From a virus, in IMG/VR virus record IMGVR_UViG_3300027337_000035, positions 1 to 20,304 of that record: a DNA stretch of 20,304 nucleotides; one strand, 5' to 3'. Shown in pieces: positions 1 through 8,453 of this stretch; the first letter of the stretch is position 1, and the number at the start of each line of letters is the position of its first letter. The notes under the pieces are model-generated. The model was not told the origin of the DNA. It saw nothing but the letters and a program-made list of their open reading frames with translations, and ran no database searches. Position numbers and translations under genes: made by a program.

Positions 1-3000
1 GCAGCAATGTCGTCTATGGCTAGTGCCGTGGGTGTTGCATATGTTGCTTTAACAACGTTGTTGGCTGCCCAAAGAGAATTTTCAGCCGTACAAAACTCCC
101 CCGCCTACGCTAAAGGAGCATTGACTACCAACGACAGGTTTGTCGCTGCTGGTCAAGCGATGTCAATGTTTGTTGGGAATTCGCAACTCGCTGTTGTTAG
201 TGCTAAATCGTTGCAAACGTCGTTCACTTCTCTGAGCAAGGTTGCCCCTATTACTGGTGCAACCACAGCAGCGTTCACATCGTTGATGGATGTTGTTGCT
301 GGCAGTGGTGGGGATTTGGATAAAGGCTCAGAAAAACTTGCGGAGTTTTTAGCGCAGGTTCAGAAGAAAGGCACCCTTGCGGGTGGTGCACAGGCTGCCA
401 AAGAATTAGGTCCTGACTTTGAAAAGATTGTCAAAGAGGCTGGTGCTCTTGGTATTAAAACTAGTGACGAGTTTTTGAAAGCAGCCGCCGAAGGAAAACT
501 TGGTGAAACTTTTGCAACAAAATACGCCGGCACATTAGACGCACTCAACAATACGGTGATGGGCCGTTTTAAGACTGCTGTTAGTTCTATCAAAGAACAG
601 TTGACAGATCTTGGTGGAGAATATCTTGGCGAAACAGGTGGGGCAATTAGTCGCCTTCAAGGAATCATTTCCACTTTTATAACTCGACTTAGTTTTGCGC
701 TTCGAGATTTTGATGTCAGTGGGAAAATGGGCAGCGCCCTTGACATGGTTGAAAAAGGTGCCGACAAAATGATTGTCTTGATGAACAAATATCTCGGAAC
801 CACGCCGAGCATTTTTGGTTTCTTGGGTGATTCTTTTAATATGATCGGTAACGCTTTTGACCGTATGCAGGACTGGATGCGACAGTTTCAAAAAGCGGGC
901 ACATTAATTAATGAATATTTTTTCAAGCCGTTGTTTAACGCTTTGGGTTCAAGTTTTACATTAAGCATGCAAAGTCTCTCTCAGACAATTGAACAGAATA
1001 AGGGCAGTATTGAAAGTTTTGCTAATCAGATTGCTAAAACTCTTACTGCTATTGGTAAATATGGTGATGTGGTTCGTCAATTGTTTATAGGTGCAATGCC
1101 TGCGTTGCAACTTCTATTGAAAGTTGTGGAAATGTTTTTTACTGGTTTAGCCAAATTTGGTAAAACCGCAATAGCCATAGCAGACAAATTTTCAGGAGTT
1201 TTTGGCAACAAAGTTGGCGGAGTAATTAAACTTGCTGCTTTGTACGCATTGTTTACAATTGCTAAAAGATTTTTTACTGTTCTTGGAACCATGTTTGGTA
1301 AAAACATGAATAAAACTGGAAATATGAATGTTCAGGCTGGCGTCGTCAATGTCAACGGCGGATCAATGGGTGGCGGAGGCTTACCCACCAAAAATACTCA
1401 TGGGTTAACACGTGGACAGATGGCGGGTAGGGGTGTCATGACAATGCGCCAGCGTGCACAGAGTTTTGGAAGACAATACGGAGGGAGGATTCCATCCGGT
1501 ATGGGGTCAATGCTTGCTGGTGGAGCATTAGCGCTTGGTGGAACAGCAATTTCTGGTTTGGGAGATCGTGCTGGTGGTTATGACACCGCTGGCGGTTCAG
1601 CGTTGAAAACGACTGGTATGGCAGCGCAGGGTATGGGTGCAGCAAAAATGATGGGTTTAAGTGGCGGTGCGGTTATGGCTCCAATAGCAATCGCCGCAGG
1701 TGCTTATGGTGCTGGGAATTACATCAGCGGAAAGTTTAAAGATGACTCCGTCAGATCAAGAAGTATGTCAGGAGGAGCGAGTGCGCTTGCTGGTGCTGGC
1801 ATTGGAGCAGCCATTGGAAGTTTTGTTCCAGTTATTGGAACAGCGGCAGGGGCAATTATTGGTGGGATTGTTGGTGGTATTACTGGTTATGTAAAAGCAG
1901 GTAAACAAAGAAAGGAAACTAGAAAAGCAGCAAAGGAACTTGTTGATGGCTACACATCAGCAGTTGATGAGGCTTTTGCTGGCGGAAATGTTGATGATCT
2001 TCTCGCAGCACGAGATCAATTAAAAAAAGATATGGACGCAATGGTCGCCTCAAATACTGACCCCGCATATGCTGCCCAGGCTCTACAAACATATAACAAA
2101 GAATTAGAAAAAACAAATTCTCAGATAAATAACTACGTATCCAATACCGGACTTGCCGAAAAATATTTTAATACTGGTGCAGAGGCTCTGAACAAACTTG
2201 CAGAGGACGCAGGCATTAACCTACAAGACAAGTTGCTTAATTTCCGAGAAGTTCTTTCTCTCGTTGGCAAAACTGCTGAAGATCAAGCCAGACTGTTGAA
2301 AGCGGCATGGTCGGGTTTTACCGCAGGGATTGTCAATCCAGTAATGGACTATTTTGATAAACAGGCGCAGGAAAGAGAACAGTTCAAGGCCGTAAACGCA
2401 GCCGCAGAAAAACTACAAGGCGGCGATGCCGGTGTCGAGTCTCGTCAAGATTTTTTGAAGAAAGCCCTTCAATATAATGTTGGAAAATTTGGTGATGTTC
2501 AAGGTTTAATGAATACGTTCAATCAACTTGAAATGGATTTGGCGCCAGGTGGAAGATTTGCCCATCTCACAGATGAACAAAAGACAGGTTTGCGAACCGA
2601 TTTACGAAACGCTGGTGGCGCCCCTGACACAATTTTGAAGAATGTTAATTTCACAGATCTCGCTAATATGTCTGGTGGAATTGGCAACATGGGTGGGCTT
2701 CTTAATAAAGAAGGTCTTGTTGACCCCAAAAAACTTGAAACCTTAATCAAAAACGAAACCGCAAAAAATCCTCTCTTCTTTCAACAATACACAGACGCCG
2801 TGTCAAACCCCGACAAAGTTATTGCTGGTTCAAGAATGAATAACTTGTTGAAAGATACTGGCTATGGGGGTACTGGAACTAGTAAAGTTCTTGGTTCTCC
2901 TGACAGAATGGTTCCCGCTGCTCAAGGCGCACAAAACTATGTAGCAAACACAACCATCACTGCGGCAATGTTGGATGGCAAAACCATTGACCAAATTGAG

Positions 3001-3087
3001 AGGGCTATTGCAAAAGCGTTGAAAGAGCAGAGAGAGCGCGGGATGGCGCCAGTAACTGGTGGTGTGGACACAAGGACGAATAGTTAA
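1..3087 (+). CDS. Tail tape measure protein, 5' truncated by window edge
   Basis: The frame is open from base 1; the first ATG is at 7, but only six bases precede it, so the true start probably lies outside. At least 1026 residues are visible (numbered here from the ATG at 7). Tape measure proteins fill the tail tube, set tail length and help DNA cross the cell envelope. Supporting features are the large size, the position just before hub and baseplate genes, the Ala/Gly/Lys/Asp-rich helical composition, and a segment around residues 180-205 (NTVMGRFKTAVSSIKEQL) typical of tape measure proteins. Hydrophobic stretches occur at about 356-437, and a Gly-zipper-like stretch at about 589-633 contains GAAIGSFVPVIGTAAGAIIG. 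The C-terminal 400 residues are polar and helical. The stop codon overlaps the next ATG (TAATG). I saw no lysozyme or peptidase motif in the visible part. The family call is strong; exact length is unknown. Confidence 0.88.
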   Translation, partial: AAMSSMASAVGVAYVALTTLLAAQREFSAVQNSPAYAKGALTTNDRFVAAGQAMSMFVGNSQLAVVSAKSLQTSFTSLSKVAPITGATTAAFTSLMDVVAGSGGDLDKGSEKLAEFLAQVQKKGTLAGGAQAAKELGPDFEKIVKEAGALGIKTSDEFLKAAAEGKLGETFATKYAGTLDALNNTVMGRFKTAVSSIKEQLTDLGGEYLGETGGAISRLQGIISTFITRLSFALRDFDVSGKMGSALDMVEKGADKMIVLMNKYLGTTPSIFGFLGDSFNMIGNAFDRMQDWMRQFQKAGTLINEYFFKPLFNALGSSFTLSMQSLSQTIEQNKGSIESFANQIAKTLTAIGKYGDVVRQLFIGAMPALQLLLKVVEMFFTGLAKFGKTAIAIADKFSGVFGNKVGGVIKLAALYALFTIAKRFFTVLGTMFGKNMNKTGNMNVQAGVVNVNGGSMGGGGLPTKNTHGLTRGQMAGRGVMTMRQRAQSFGRQYGGRIPSGMGSMLAGGALALGGTAISGLGDRAGGYDTAGGSALKTTGMAAQGMGAAKMMGLSGGAVMAPIAIAAGAYGAGNYISGKFKDDSVRSRSMSGGASALAGAGIGAAIGSFVPVIGTAAGAIIGGIVGGITGYVKAGKQRKETRKAAKELVDGYTSAVDEAFAGGNVDDLLAARDQLKKDMDAMVASNTDPAYAAQALQTYNKELEKTNSQINNYVSNTGLAEKYFNTGAEALNKLAEDAGINLQDKLLNFREVLSLVGKTAEDQARLLKAAWSGFTAGIVNPVMDYFDKQAQEREQFKAVNAAAEKLQGGDAGVESRQDFLKKALQYNVGKFGDVQGLMNTFNQLEMDLAPGGRFAHLTDEQKTGLRTDLRNAGGAPDTILKNVNFTDLANMSGGIGNMGGLLNKEGLVDPKKLETLIKNETAKNPLFFQQYTDAVSNPDKVIAGSRMNNLLKDTGYGGTGTSKVLGSPDRMVPAAQGAQNYVANTTITAAMLDGKTIDQIERAIAKALKEQRERGMAPVTGGVDTRTNS

Positions 3088-3932
3088 TGGCTAACACGGT
3101 GACCGTTTGGGTAAGAATGAGGGATTCGGGAGACGAAGCAAATCGTTTGCAAGCATCCACACCTGGGGCTTTGCCTCTTATTTTGCGTATGCGTTCGTCT
3201 AACCCTTCCGAGGAGCAAGATTTTGTTTTTCCATACAGCCCACGAGAAGTCAATGTTGGGCAGTTGGCGGATGAAATGGTTCAGATACCAAGACCCGGCA
3301 CTACACCTATCGTTGCATTCAAATCACACAGACTCATGACTATTGACTTCACGGCACTTATTGCCCATCCGGGCGATGGTCTTATTAGGGATGTTGAAAA
3401 AGAAATTTTCAACTTGCGGTCGTTTGCTTCAAACAGCAACAAGGTTTTCCAATTAGTTAATTATGATGTTTTTACACGAGAACCTTATGTTTTTCGCAAT
3501 ATGAGCGAAGAAAGAGTGAGCGGTTTATTTTTCTCCATTACGGATATGAGTGTTGATGTTACAAGGAGAAATAAAGAAAATTTGATTACTCAAGCAAATG
3601 TTAAAATAAGTTTGGTTGAGAACAGAAACCCTCGTATCAATATTGTTTTGATTCCACCTTTGGTTTTGGTAAAACCTAACCCAAACTGTTCGAAGCCCAA
3701 GTTTGCGAAGAAACATCCAGAAATTTGTAAACAAAAAGAAGAAAAACATCCGTCAGGTTTCAGTTATACCGAGGTAGCCGACGCAACTCAGATATTTAAT
3801 AATAAAGGATTTGGTAAAGGCACTACAGATGTAAATCATCATAAGAATTTTAAACTGTGTTATCTCGCAGCATACAAGAAAGTTTATTGGCGTCCGATGG
3901 CAGAAACTCCTTGTCTAAAGACCAAGCCGTAG
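3087..3932 (+). CDS. Tail hub adaptor / baseplate protein (XkdP/gp53-like position)
   Basis: This 281-aa protein sits between the tape measure and the gp27-like hub, where contractile phages encode a LysM-type tube-to-hub adaptor (XkdP, T4 gp53 class). The core at about residues 45-175 fits this class: a start such as FPYSPREVNVGQLADEMVQI, then a beta-rich stretch with HRLMTIDFTALIAHPGDG. I do not see a LysM domain. Instead the C-terminal third is Lys-rich and holds four cysteines (C201, C214, C258, C276) and several histidines. The ATG at 3087 overlaps the preceding TAA by one base; AGGA at 3073-3076 is a plausible ribosome binding site. The role in joining tube and hub is inferred from position and core sequence, not from a strong motif. 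The C-terminal extension has no function I can name. Confidence 0.68.
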   Translation: MANTVTVWVRMRDSGDEANRLQASTPGALPLILRMRSSNPSEEQDFVFPYSPREVNVGQLADEMVQIPRPGTTPIVAFKSHRLMTIDFTALIAHPGDGLIRDVEKEIFNLRSFASNSNKVFQLVNYDVFTREPYVFRNMSEERVSGLFFSITDMSVDVTRRNKENLITQANVKISLVENRNPRINIVLIPPLVLVKPNPNCSKPKFAKKHPEICKQKEEKHPSGFSYTEVADATQIFNNKGFGKGTTDVNHHKNFKLCYLAAYKKVYWRPMAETPCLKTKP

Positions 3933-3935
3933 CCA

Positions 3936-4973
3936 ATGATTAGCGACCAAACAATAGTTTTTCTTGGTAACGACCAAGCAAGCGTCAGGGCACAAATCGC
4001 TCAAAGCGTCACAGGAATAAATGTTGATTATTCTGTTGATGGCGCGTCACAAATAACGGTTGAAATTGTTGACGAAAAACTCGCAATGTGGAATAACGGA
4101 TATTTTGCTGTAGGCAATCTTGTAGATTTTTTTGACGGAAACAAAATGAATTACAGGGAAAGGTACATGATCGCTTCTCATGAGATTTCTGCTGGAGAAG
4201 GCGAGTATTTTCAAATTACTTTAGCGTTAAGAACTGAATCAATTCAGCGAATGAAAATGGATAAAAAACCTCAAGCGTTGAAATCAACTACCGCCTACGA
4301 TTTTGCAGAAAAAGTAGCCAAAAAGTTTGGTTTAATGTTCATAGGTCAAAAACCTGTTGGTGTAAAAACCACAACAATCAAAGTCAAAACCGAAAAAAAC
4401 AAAGAATCTGTTTACGATGTTTTAGTTCGTTCCGCAAAAGATTTACAATATCTTTGTTTCGTTATGCATGCGCTTCCTCCTGACGGCACAGGAGACATTC
4501 CGTTCCCAACCTTGTTTTATGGTTCACCAAAATGGCTTCTTGGGCGTTGGGGTATAGAAAAAACAGAAGAATTTACTTTTGCCAAAATTGGTGGGGGCAC
4601 AGAAAAACGTCCTCTTTTTTTTATTCCTCTTAAGTACCCCAATGACGACAAGTTGAATTTTTTTCTTACTCAAGTTCCAGAAATGCGTAGGTCAATGGAC
4701 AGCCCCAAGGAGTCCGAGGGTTCAGCGAGTCTGTGGGTCGGCGACAAATATGAGGAAAACATTGGAAGTGCCTACAACATTAGAGCGGGTATGACCGTGG
4801 TCGTATATGGAATTAAAGGTTTTGACGAAACGGCATATTTAATTACTTCAGTAAAATACAGGTACGGGGAGCCAGAACCTGTAGCAATAAGTTTTGCTAC
4901 GATAGACAAAATATCGCCAGAAGACAAAGCAAAAATTGATAAAAAAGTAGCGGAAACAACAGTGATCGGGTAA
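3936..4973 (+). CDS. Baseplate hub protein, gp27/XkdQ/gpD-like
   Basis: The protein has 345 aa. In contractile tails this hub is a trimer that converts the sixfold tube to the threefold spike. The N-terminal part (about 20-110) is beta-rich: INVDYSVDGASQITVEIVDE, then a GNLVDFFDG segment, followed by YMIASHEISAGEGEYFQIT. A helical segment with AYDFAEKVAKKFGL (about 121-137) and VYDVLVRSAKDLQYLCFV follows; this resembles the AEKIAKKFGL / LxxLAxxxGxxxFV pattern of XkdQ/gp27 hub proteins. The C-terminal part ends in a beta domain containing GMTVVVYGIKGFDETAYLI, the usual site describing hub surface placement. It starts four bases after the previous stop and lacks a clear Shine-Dalgarno, suggesting translational coupling. 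The next gene, an OB-fold spike, is the expected partner. The family assignment is from pattern and order; no alignment was run. Confidence 0.8.
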   Translation: MISDQTIVFLGNDQASVRAQIAQSVTGINVDYSVDGASQITVEIVDEKLAMWNNGYFAVGNLVDFFDGNKMNYRERYMIASHEISAGEGEYFQITLALRTESIQRMKMDKKPQALKSTTAYDFAEKVAKKFGLMFIGQKPVGVKTTTIKVKTEKNKESVYDVLVRSAKDLQYLCFVMHALPPDGTGDIPFPTLFYGSPKWLLGRWGIEKTEEFTFAKIGGGTEKRPLFFIPLKYPNDDKLNFFLTQVPEMRRSMDSPKESEGSASLWVGDKYEENIGSAYNIRAGMTVVVYGIKGFDETAYLITSVKYRYGEPEPVAISFATIDKISPEDKAKIDKKVAETTVIG

Positions 4974-4981
4974 AGGTAGAA

Positions 4982-5392
4982 ATGTCTATTTACGGTGATT
5001 CTATGGATGGTATGGATAGGGCTAATTCGGCTGCGCAAACGAATGCCTCTTTTTCCTCTATCCATGTGGGTGTTTTGACCGCAAAAAATGATGCTGACAG
5101 AACTGGTTTCGTGAAGATACCAGCGCTAAACAACGAGGCTCAACTGGGTCCGTACAAGTTCATGGCTCATTTTACTTTTCCCGTTACTACGCCAGTCAAA
5201 CAAACTTTGACCACGACAACAGGGACAGTTTCGTCAACCACCGTAGTCACCGGGGTTTCTCTGTCAGCAACCACAACAAGTATCTCTGGTGCCTACAGTT
5301 CAACATTAACCTTGCCAAATGTGGGAGAACGGGTTCTTGTTGTATTATTGAATGGTTCCCTTGATGAAGGCGTGATTGTAGGGTCAATATGA
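4982..5392 (+). CDS. Baseplate spike OB-fold protein (gp5 N-terminal / gpV-like)
   Basis: This 136-aa protein matches the OB-fold of phage central spikes and VgrG proteins. The start HVGVLTAKNDADRTGFVKIP is the usual 'G.V...D....GRV.V..P' opening. The end, NVGERVLVVLLNGSLDEGVI, is the classic closing strand pair. Unlike T4 gp5 it has neither a lysozyme domain nor a C-terminal beta-helix needle, so it would form only the hub-proximal platform; a separate tip protein may exist elsewhere. Residues about 73-107 form a Thr/Ser/Val-rich stretch (starting KQTLTTTTGTVSSTTVV) that looks like an expanded loop in the OB-fold. AAAGG at 4972-4976 provides a ribosome binding site five bases before ATG. Its end overlaps the next gene by four bases (ATGA). 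Confidence 0.8.
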   Translation: MSIYGDSMDGMDRANSAAQTNASFSSIHVGVLTAKNDADRTGFVKIPALNNEAQLGPYKFMAHFTFPVTTPVKQTLTTTTGTVSSTTVVTGVSLSATTTSISGAYSSTLTLPNVGERVLVVLLNGSLDEGVIVGSI

Positions 5393-5691
5393 ACACAATT
5401 AGATTACCGATGCGGTTTAAGAAAGATAATTTTGAGATGGAAACAATACTTGAAAACACTGATGAATATTATGCAAATCTACTTGGTTTGACTGTGCAAA
5501 TGGTTCCAGGTGCTTTGCCTATATCAACTTTTTACGGTGTAGAAGACCCAACTTTTGAGTCAAGAGCAATGGCAAAAGTTGGTTTGACTTTAAGCAATCT
5601 AATTCCAGAAATAAGAGTCACGACCAGTGAGGCTGTTGTTGACAACAACGGACAAACAAATCTGGCTATCAAATTTGATCGGTTGGTATAA
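5389..5691 (+). CDS. Baseplate wedge protein, gp25/GPW-like
   Basis: The protein is 100 aa, normal for the gp25/gpW-lysozyme-like wedge family (XkdS, T4 gp25), which links the wedge to the first sheath ring and triggers contraction. The visible match is limited but consistent: a middle segment LLGLTVQMVPGALPISTFYG corresponds to the family's 'll.T.pGe....p.fG' region, and the end SNLIPEIRVTTSEAVVDNNG followed by TNLAIKFDRLV corresponds to the 'EPRI.v..v........l.i.i.y' end. The canonical EPR triad reads PEIR here. It starts within an ATGA overlap with the spike gene, so translation is probably coupled. Position before a baseplate J gene supports the call. Divergence from textbook gp25 keeps confidence moderate-high. 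Confidence 0.75.
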   Translation: MNTIRLPMRFKKDNFEMETILENTDEYYANLLGLTVQMVPGALPISTFYGVEDPTFESRAMAKVGLTLSNLIPEIRVTTSEAVVDNNGQTNLAIKFDRLV

Positions 5692-5693
5692 CT

Positions 5694-7106
5694 GTGCCTT
5701 CACCAGACTTTAGCGAATACGTTGACCTCACCATCTTTGACAAAGATATTACTGATGTTTATGACGACGCCGTTGAATACGCACAAATTGCTTTACCGGA
5801 ATTTACCCCAAGGGTAGGAACAATAGAGAACGCAATACTTGAAGCCACATCACATCAAACAGCAAGCATGATTGCAACTTTTAATCGTATGCCCGATGGG
5901 CTTATGGAAGGGATATTGAAACTAATTGGGTTTGACCGTATAGAGGCAACATCTTCGTTGGCAACAGTTGAAATCATTTTGTCTGTGAACACTGGTCAAA
6001 CTATTGCTGCAGGCACCGTTTTCTCTTACGATGTTTACGACGGCGCTGGTGTTTTGACACAAAACCTCTACGAAACGACCGTAGACCTGACAATCGCAAA
6101 CGGTAGTACAACCGGTTCTGTATCTGTTCAAGCGTCAACCCCGTCTCTATACCCAGATATTCCAATCCCATCTAATTTGACAGTTGTATCAAGTACACCT
6201 TTCATTTTGTCAGCCAGCCTCACGGCTTTGACTACAGCGGGAACAGACTCCGAAACTGATGAAGAATACTTTAATAGAGGGGTCACTTTCTTAAGTTCTT
6301 TAAGTAATGCAATAACAACAGCGTCTCAGTTGACGAGTTATATTGCAGTTAACTATCCAACCGTTTCAAGGTTCAAGGTTTACGATTTAACTCAAGCAAA
6401 AGAAAACGATATTACTAATGCTGTGCTTACTTCTAATGTGGTTACTTTGACAACAAGATATGCTCACGGGTTCTCTGTTGGCGATGTTGTGGATGTTGCG
6501 GATATGGCAAACAACGTATATAACGGAACATACACAATAACTGTCGTACCATCAACTACTACATTTAGGTACGCAAGAACCAACGGCAATATTGCTACTG
6601 CGGCAACCACTGTTGGAAGTGTTGTTCTTGGAAACGGAATGCTTTTTGCAACAGCAAACGTTGGCGGTGCTGTGACTATTTCTATGTGTGACTCGGCGGG
6701 GGCTGCTATTGGAACAGCCCAAAAACTTATTATAGAAAACGCAGTAGAAGACAAAGTTGTTGCTGGTTTGAATATCTTTTTACATGACATGAATACTTTC
6801 AATGTGAATGTCAGCGCAACTATTGTTGTACTGCCAAACTATTCTACGGCGACCGTGGGAACCGCAGTTTCGGAGGCAATTGAGGCATATCTTTCTGTTG
6901 CTGGTTGGGACTTTGCTACTTCGGTGAACTCTCTATATTTGACGACAATTGCATCACAGGTTACGGGTGTTAAATATGTTTCCGCTATGGATGCCACGAT
7001 TAACGGCTCTACAGGTTTTGCTACAGACAGTGGTAACGATGTCACAATCCTTGAAAAAGGAGTGATTCCTATCGGTGACTGCACGACGGTTGCTACTGCT
7101 GCGTAA
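5694..7106 (+). CDS. Baseplate J-like wedge protein (gp6/gp47 family) with inserted beta domain
   Basis: This 470-aa protein starts at a GTG two bases after the preceding stop; no nearby ATG fits. Baseplate J proteins form the wedge ring around the hub. The N-terminal part fits well: the opening about wedge attachment and ENAILEATSHQTASMIATFN (about 44-63), then a beta region with GQTIAAGTVFSY. The diagnostic segment is TALTTAGTDSETDEEYFNRG at about residues 179-198, the family's 'GG.D.Esdee.r.R' signature. A domain of about 72 residues (244-315) interrupts the usual fold: VLTSNVVTLTTRYAHGFSVG, then NNVYNGTYTITVVPSTTTFR. This resembles the small 'HGFSVGD...NGTYTIT...TFxYA' module common in phage proteins, sometimes annotated as E1-FCCH-like. 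The C-terminal part (about 345-470) resumes the J-family pattern. The next gene follows after three bases. Confidence 0.85.
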   Translation: MPSPDFSEYVDLTIFDKDITDVYDDAVEYAQIALPEFTPRVGTIENAILEATSHQTASMIATFNRMPDGLMEGILKLIGFDRIEATSSLATVEIILSVNTGQTIAAGTVFSYDVYDGAGVLTQNLYETTVDLTIANGSTTGSVSVQASTPSLYPDIPIPSNLTVVSSTPFILSASLTALTTAGTDSETDEEYFNRGVTFLSSLSNAITTASQLTSYIAVNYPTVSRFKVYDLTQAKENDITNAVLTSNVVTLTTRYAHGFSVGDVVDVADMANNVYNGTYTITVVPSTTTFRYARTNGNIATAATTVGSVVLGNGMLFATANVGGAVTISMCDSAGAAIGTAQKLIIENAVEDKVVAGLNIFLHDMNTFNVNVSATIVVLPNYSTATVGTAVSEAIEAYLSVAGWDFATSVNSLYLTTIASQVTGVKYVSAMDATINGSTGFATDSGNDVTILEKGVIPIGDCTTVATAA

Positions 7107-7109
7107 GCC

Positions 7110-8417
7110 ATGGGAGTAACAAATAACTACATCCCTACGGAAGAATCAACCTTCCTAGAGGCGTCTGTCTTTGCTGCGGGTGTTGACGATCTTTGGACAT
7201 CTAATGGAACAATTTCATTAGACACAGCAACATACTTGGATGCAGAATACGGTTCTTTAAAACTTGTTCCTTCTGCTAACGAAAACTATGTTCGCTATAA
7301 CTACTATGCAACAACGGCAAGTACTCCGTCACAGTATTCAATAACCGCAGCATTTGATAGTGATGATTTCATTGAATCATTTATGTGGGTGAGACCTAAC
7401 AAAAACTGTTCAATATTTTTGAAAACAATTTTATCAAAAGTAAACTTTGACTCGAATACGGGAGTTTACTCGTTCGTTAACCCGTTTAACCAAGTTGTCG
7501 GCGGTGAAGCAAGTGAGTCTGTAATTATTGGTGGTACAGACGAAGCCAAATGGAAACTAATTAGGTCAATTCCTGTACGGGTGCCATCAAGTGGTGTTTA
7601 TTCAATACAGTTACAGATGCGAATAGTTTTTGATAATTACACCAACGCCTCTGTGAATATTGCTAGACCTTCTGCGTATCCATCATTGAGATTTTTGGAT
7701 AACTTGTTTCTTCAAGGTGTAACTCAGTATGTACCTGAGGTTTTCTTTGAATCAGACTTTGCGGATTATTCTACAAATGAGCCAACATTGCCTTTGACCC
7801 GTTTTCTTGATGTATTGACGACGACTGCTGGCGACATAAACGTAACGGCTAACCAGTTTGAATATTTGGATAAAGCCTCGGGTGGTGACCCAGCCGATTT
7901 GACAACCCTAAGTCAATTTGTGGATCCACAAGTTTGTGACTCAAATTATTTAAGTTACCTTGCGCAATACAGGGGCAGACCTCTGCTTGTCACCTATCAG
8001 CCTTCTACTGAAGGTCTTGGTTGGCAAGTTTTTACACTTAATTCATCGTTACTAACTGGTCTCGACCCCAGCACTGGTTTGCCTGTTGGAACTCATGTTC
8101 TTGGAACAGGTGCCGCTAATACTGGTGCTTTACCTGAAGGTATTGAGGCTTACGCTAGATGGCAAGTAGAAACAGGATATTACGGACACAATGCAGGAAC
8201 GATAGACGCGATGGTGAGCGCAGCGCAGAGAGCATTGACGGGCACCAAAACAGTGAATTATACGGTTACGCAAAATCAGATTGCTTTCACTACAAGCCAA
8301 GCCGAAACATATGGAACGGTCGTTGGTGATATTGGGACAAGTAATCCTTTTGTTTTGTCTTTGATTGAACCCGCTAAACCTCTCGGAATGCTCATCACCC
8401 ACACACTGGCTGCGTGA
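7110..8417 (+). CDS. Tail protein I-like wedge protein with N-terminal beta-sandwich domain
   Basis: The protein has 435 aa, about twice a typical P2 gpI. Residues about 210-435 carry the gpI-like pattern: TRFLDVLTTTAGDINVTANQ, then FVDPQVCDSNYLSYLAQYRG (cf. 'DP..C....L..LA...G'), and later EGIEAYARWQVETGYYGHNA with GTIDAMVSAAQRALTG, the 'R..I......H..KGT..a...al..lG' region. Residues 1-205 are beta-rich, full of aromatic and Asn/Ser/Thr residues, and look like a jelly-roll or carbohydrate-binding type sandwich (for example SFMWVRPNKNCSIFLK and RVPSSGVYSIQLQMRIVFDN). gpI normally connects the wedge to fibres, and the following genes are fibres. The start ATG lies three bases after the J gene stop, with no strong Shine-Dalgarno. 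The wedge call is fairly firm; the identity of the extra domain is inference. Confidence 0.75.
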   Translation: MGVTNNYIPTEESTFLEASVFAAGVDDLWTSNGTISLDTATYLDAEYGSLKLVPSANENYVRYNYYATTASTPSQYSITAAFDSDDFIESFMWVRPNKNCSIFLKTILSKVNFDSNTGVYSFVNPFNQVVGGEASESVIIGGTDEAKWKLIRSIPVRVPSSGVYSIQLQMRIVFDNYTNASVNIARPSAYPSLRFLDNLFLQGVTQYVPEVFFESDFADYSTNEPTLPLTRFLDVLTTTAGDINVTANQFEYLDKASGGDPADLTTLSQFVDPQVCDSNYLSYLAQYRGRPLLVTYQPSTEGLGWQVFTLNSSLLTGLDPSTGLPVGTHVLGTGAANTGALPEGIEAYARWQVETGYYGHNAGTIDAMVSAAQRALTGTKTVNYTVTQNQIAFTTSQAETYGTVVGDIGTSNPFVLSLIEPAKPLGMLITHTLAA

Positions 8418-8453
8418 TGTAGAATATGTAGGTAAGTCAAAATTGGAGGATTC
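8418..8453 (+). promoter_or_regulatory. Short intergenic leader with strong RBS and possible promoter motif
   Basis: The 36-nt gap separates baseplate genes from the small membrane-protein pair. TAGAAT at 8420-8425 differs from the sigma-70 -10 consensus by one base, but no convincing -35 is visible. AGGTAAGT at 8430-8437 recurs in the next gap (8958-8965). A strong Shine-Dalgarno GGAGG at 8445-8449 lies four bases before the ATG at 8454. The ribosome binding site is well supported; the promoter is only a suggestion. Confidence 0.4.

Noticed and set aside
535-891. Minus-strand open frame of 118 codons opposite the tape measure gene
   Set aside because: No ribosome binding site, no family pattern, and fully inside a confidently coding region.
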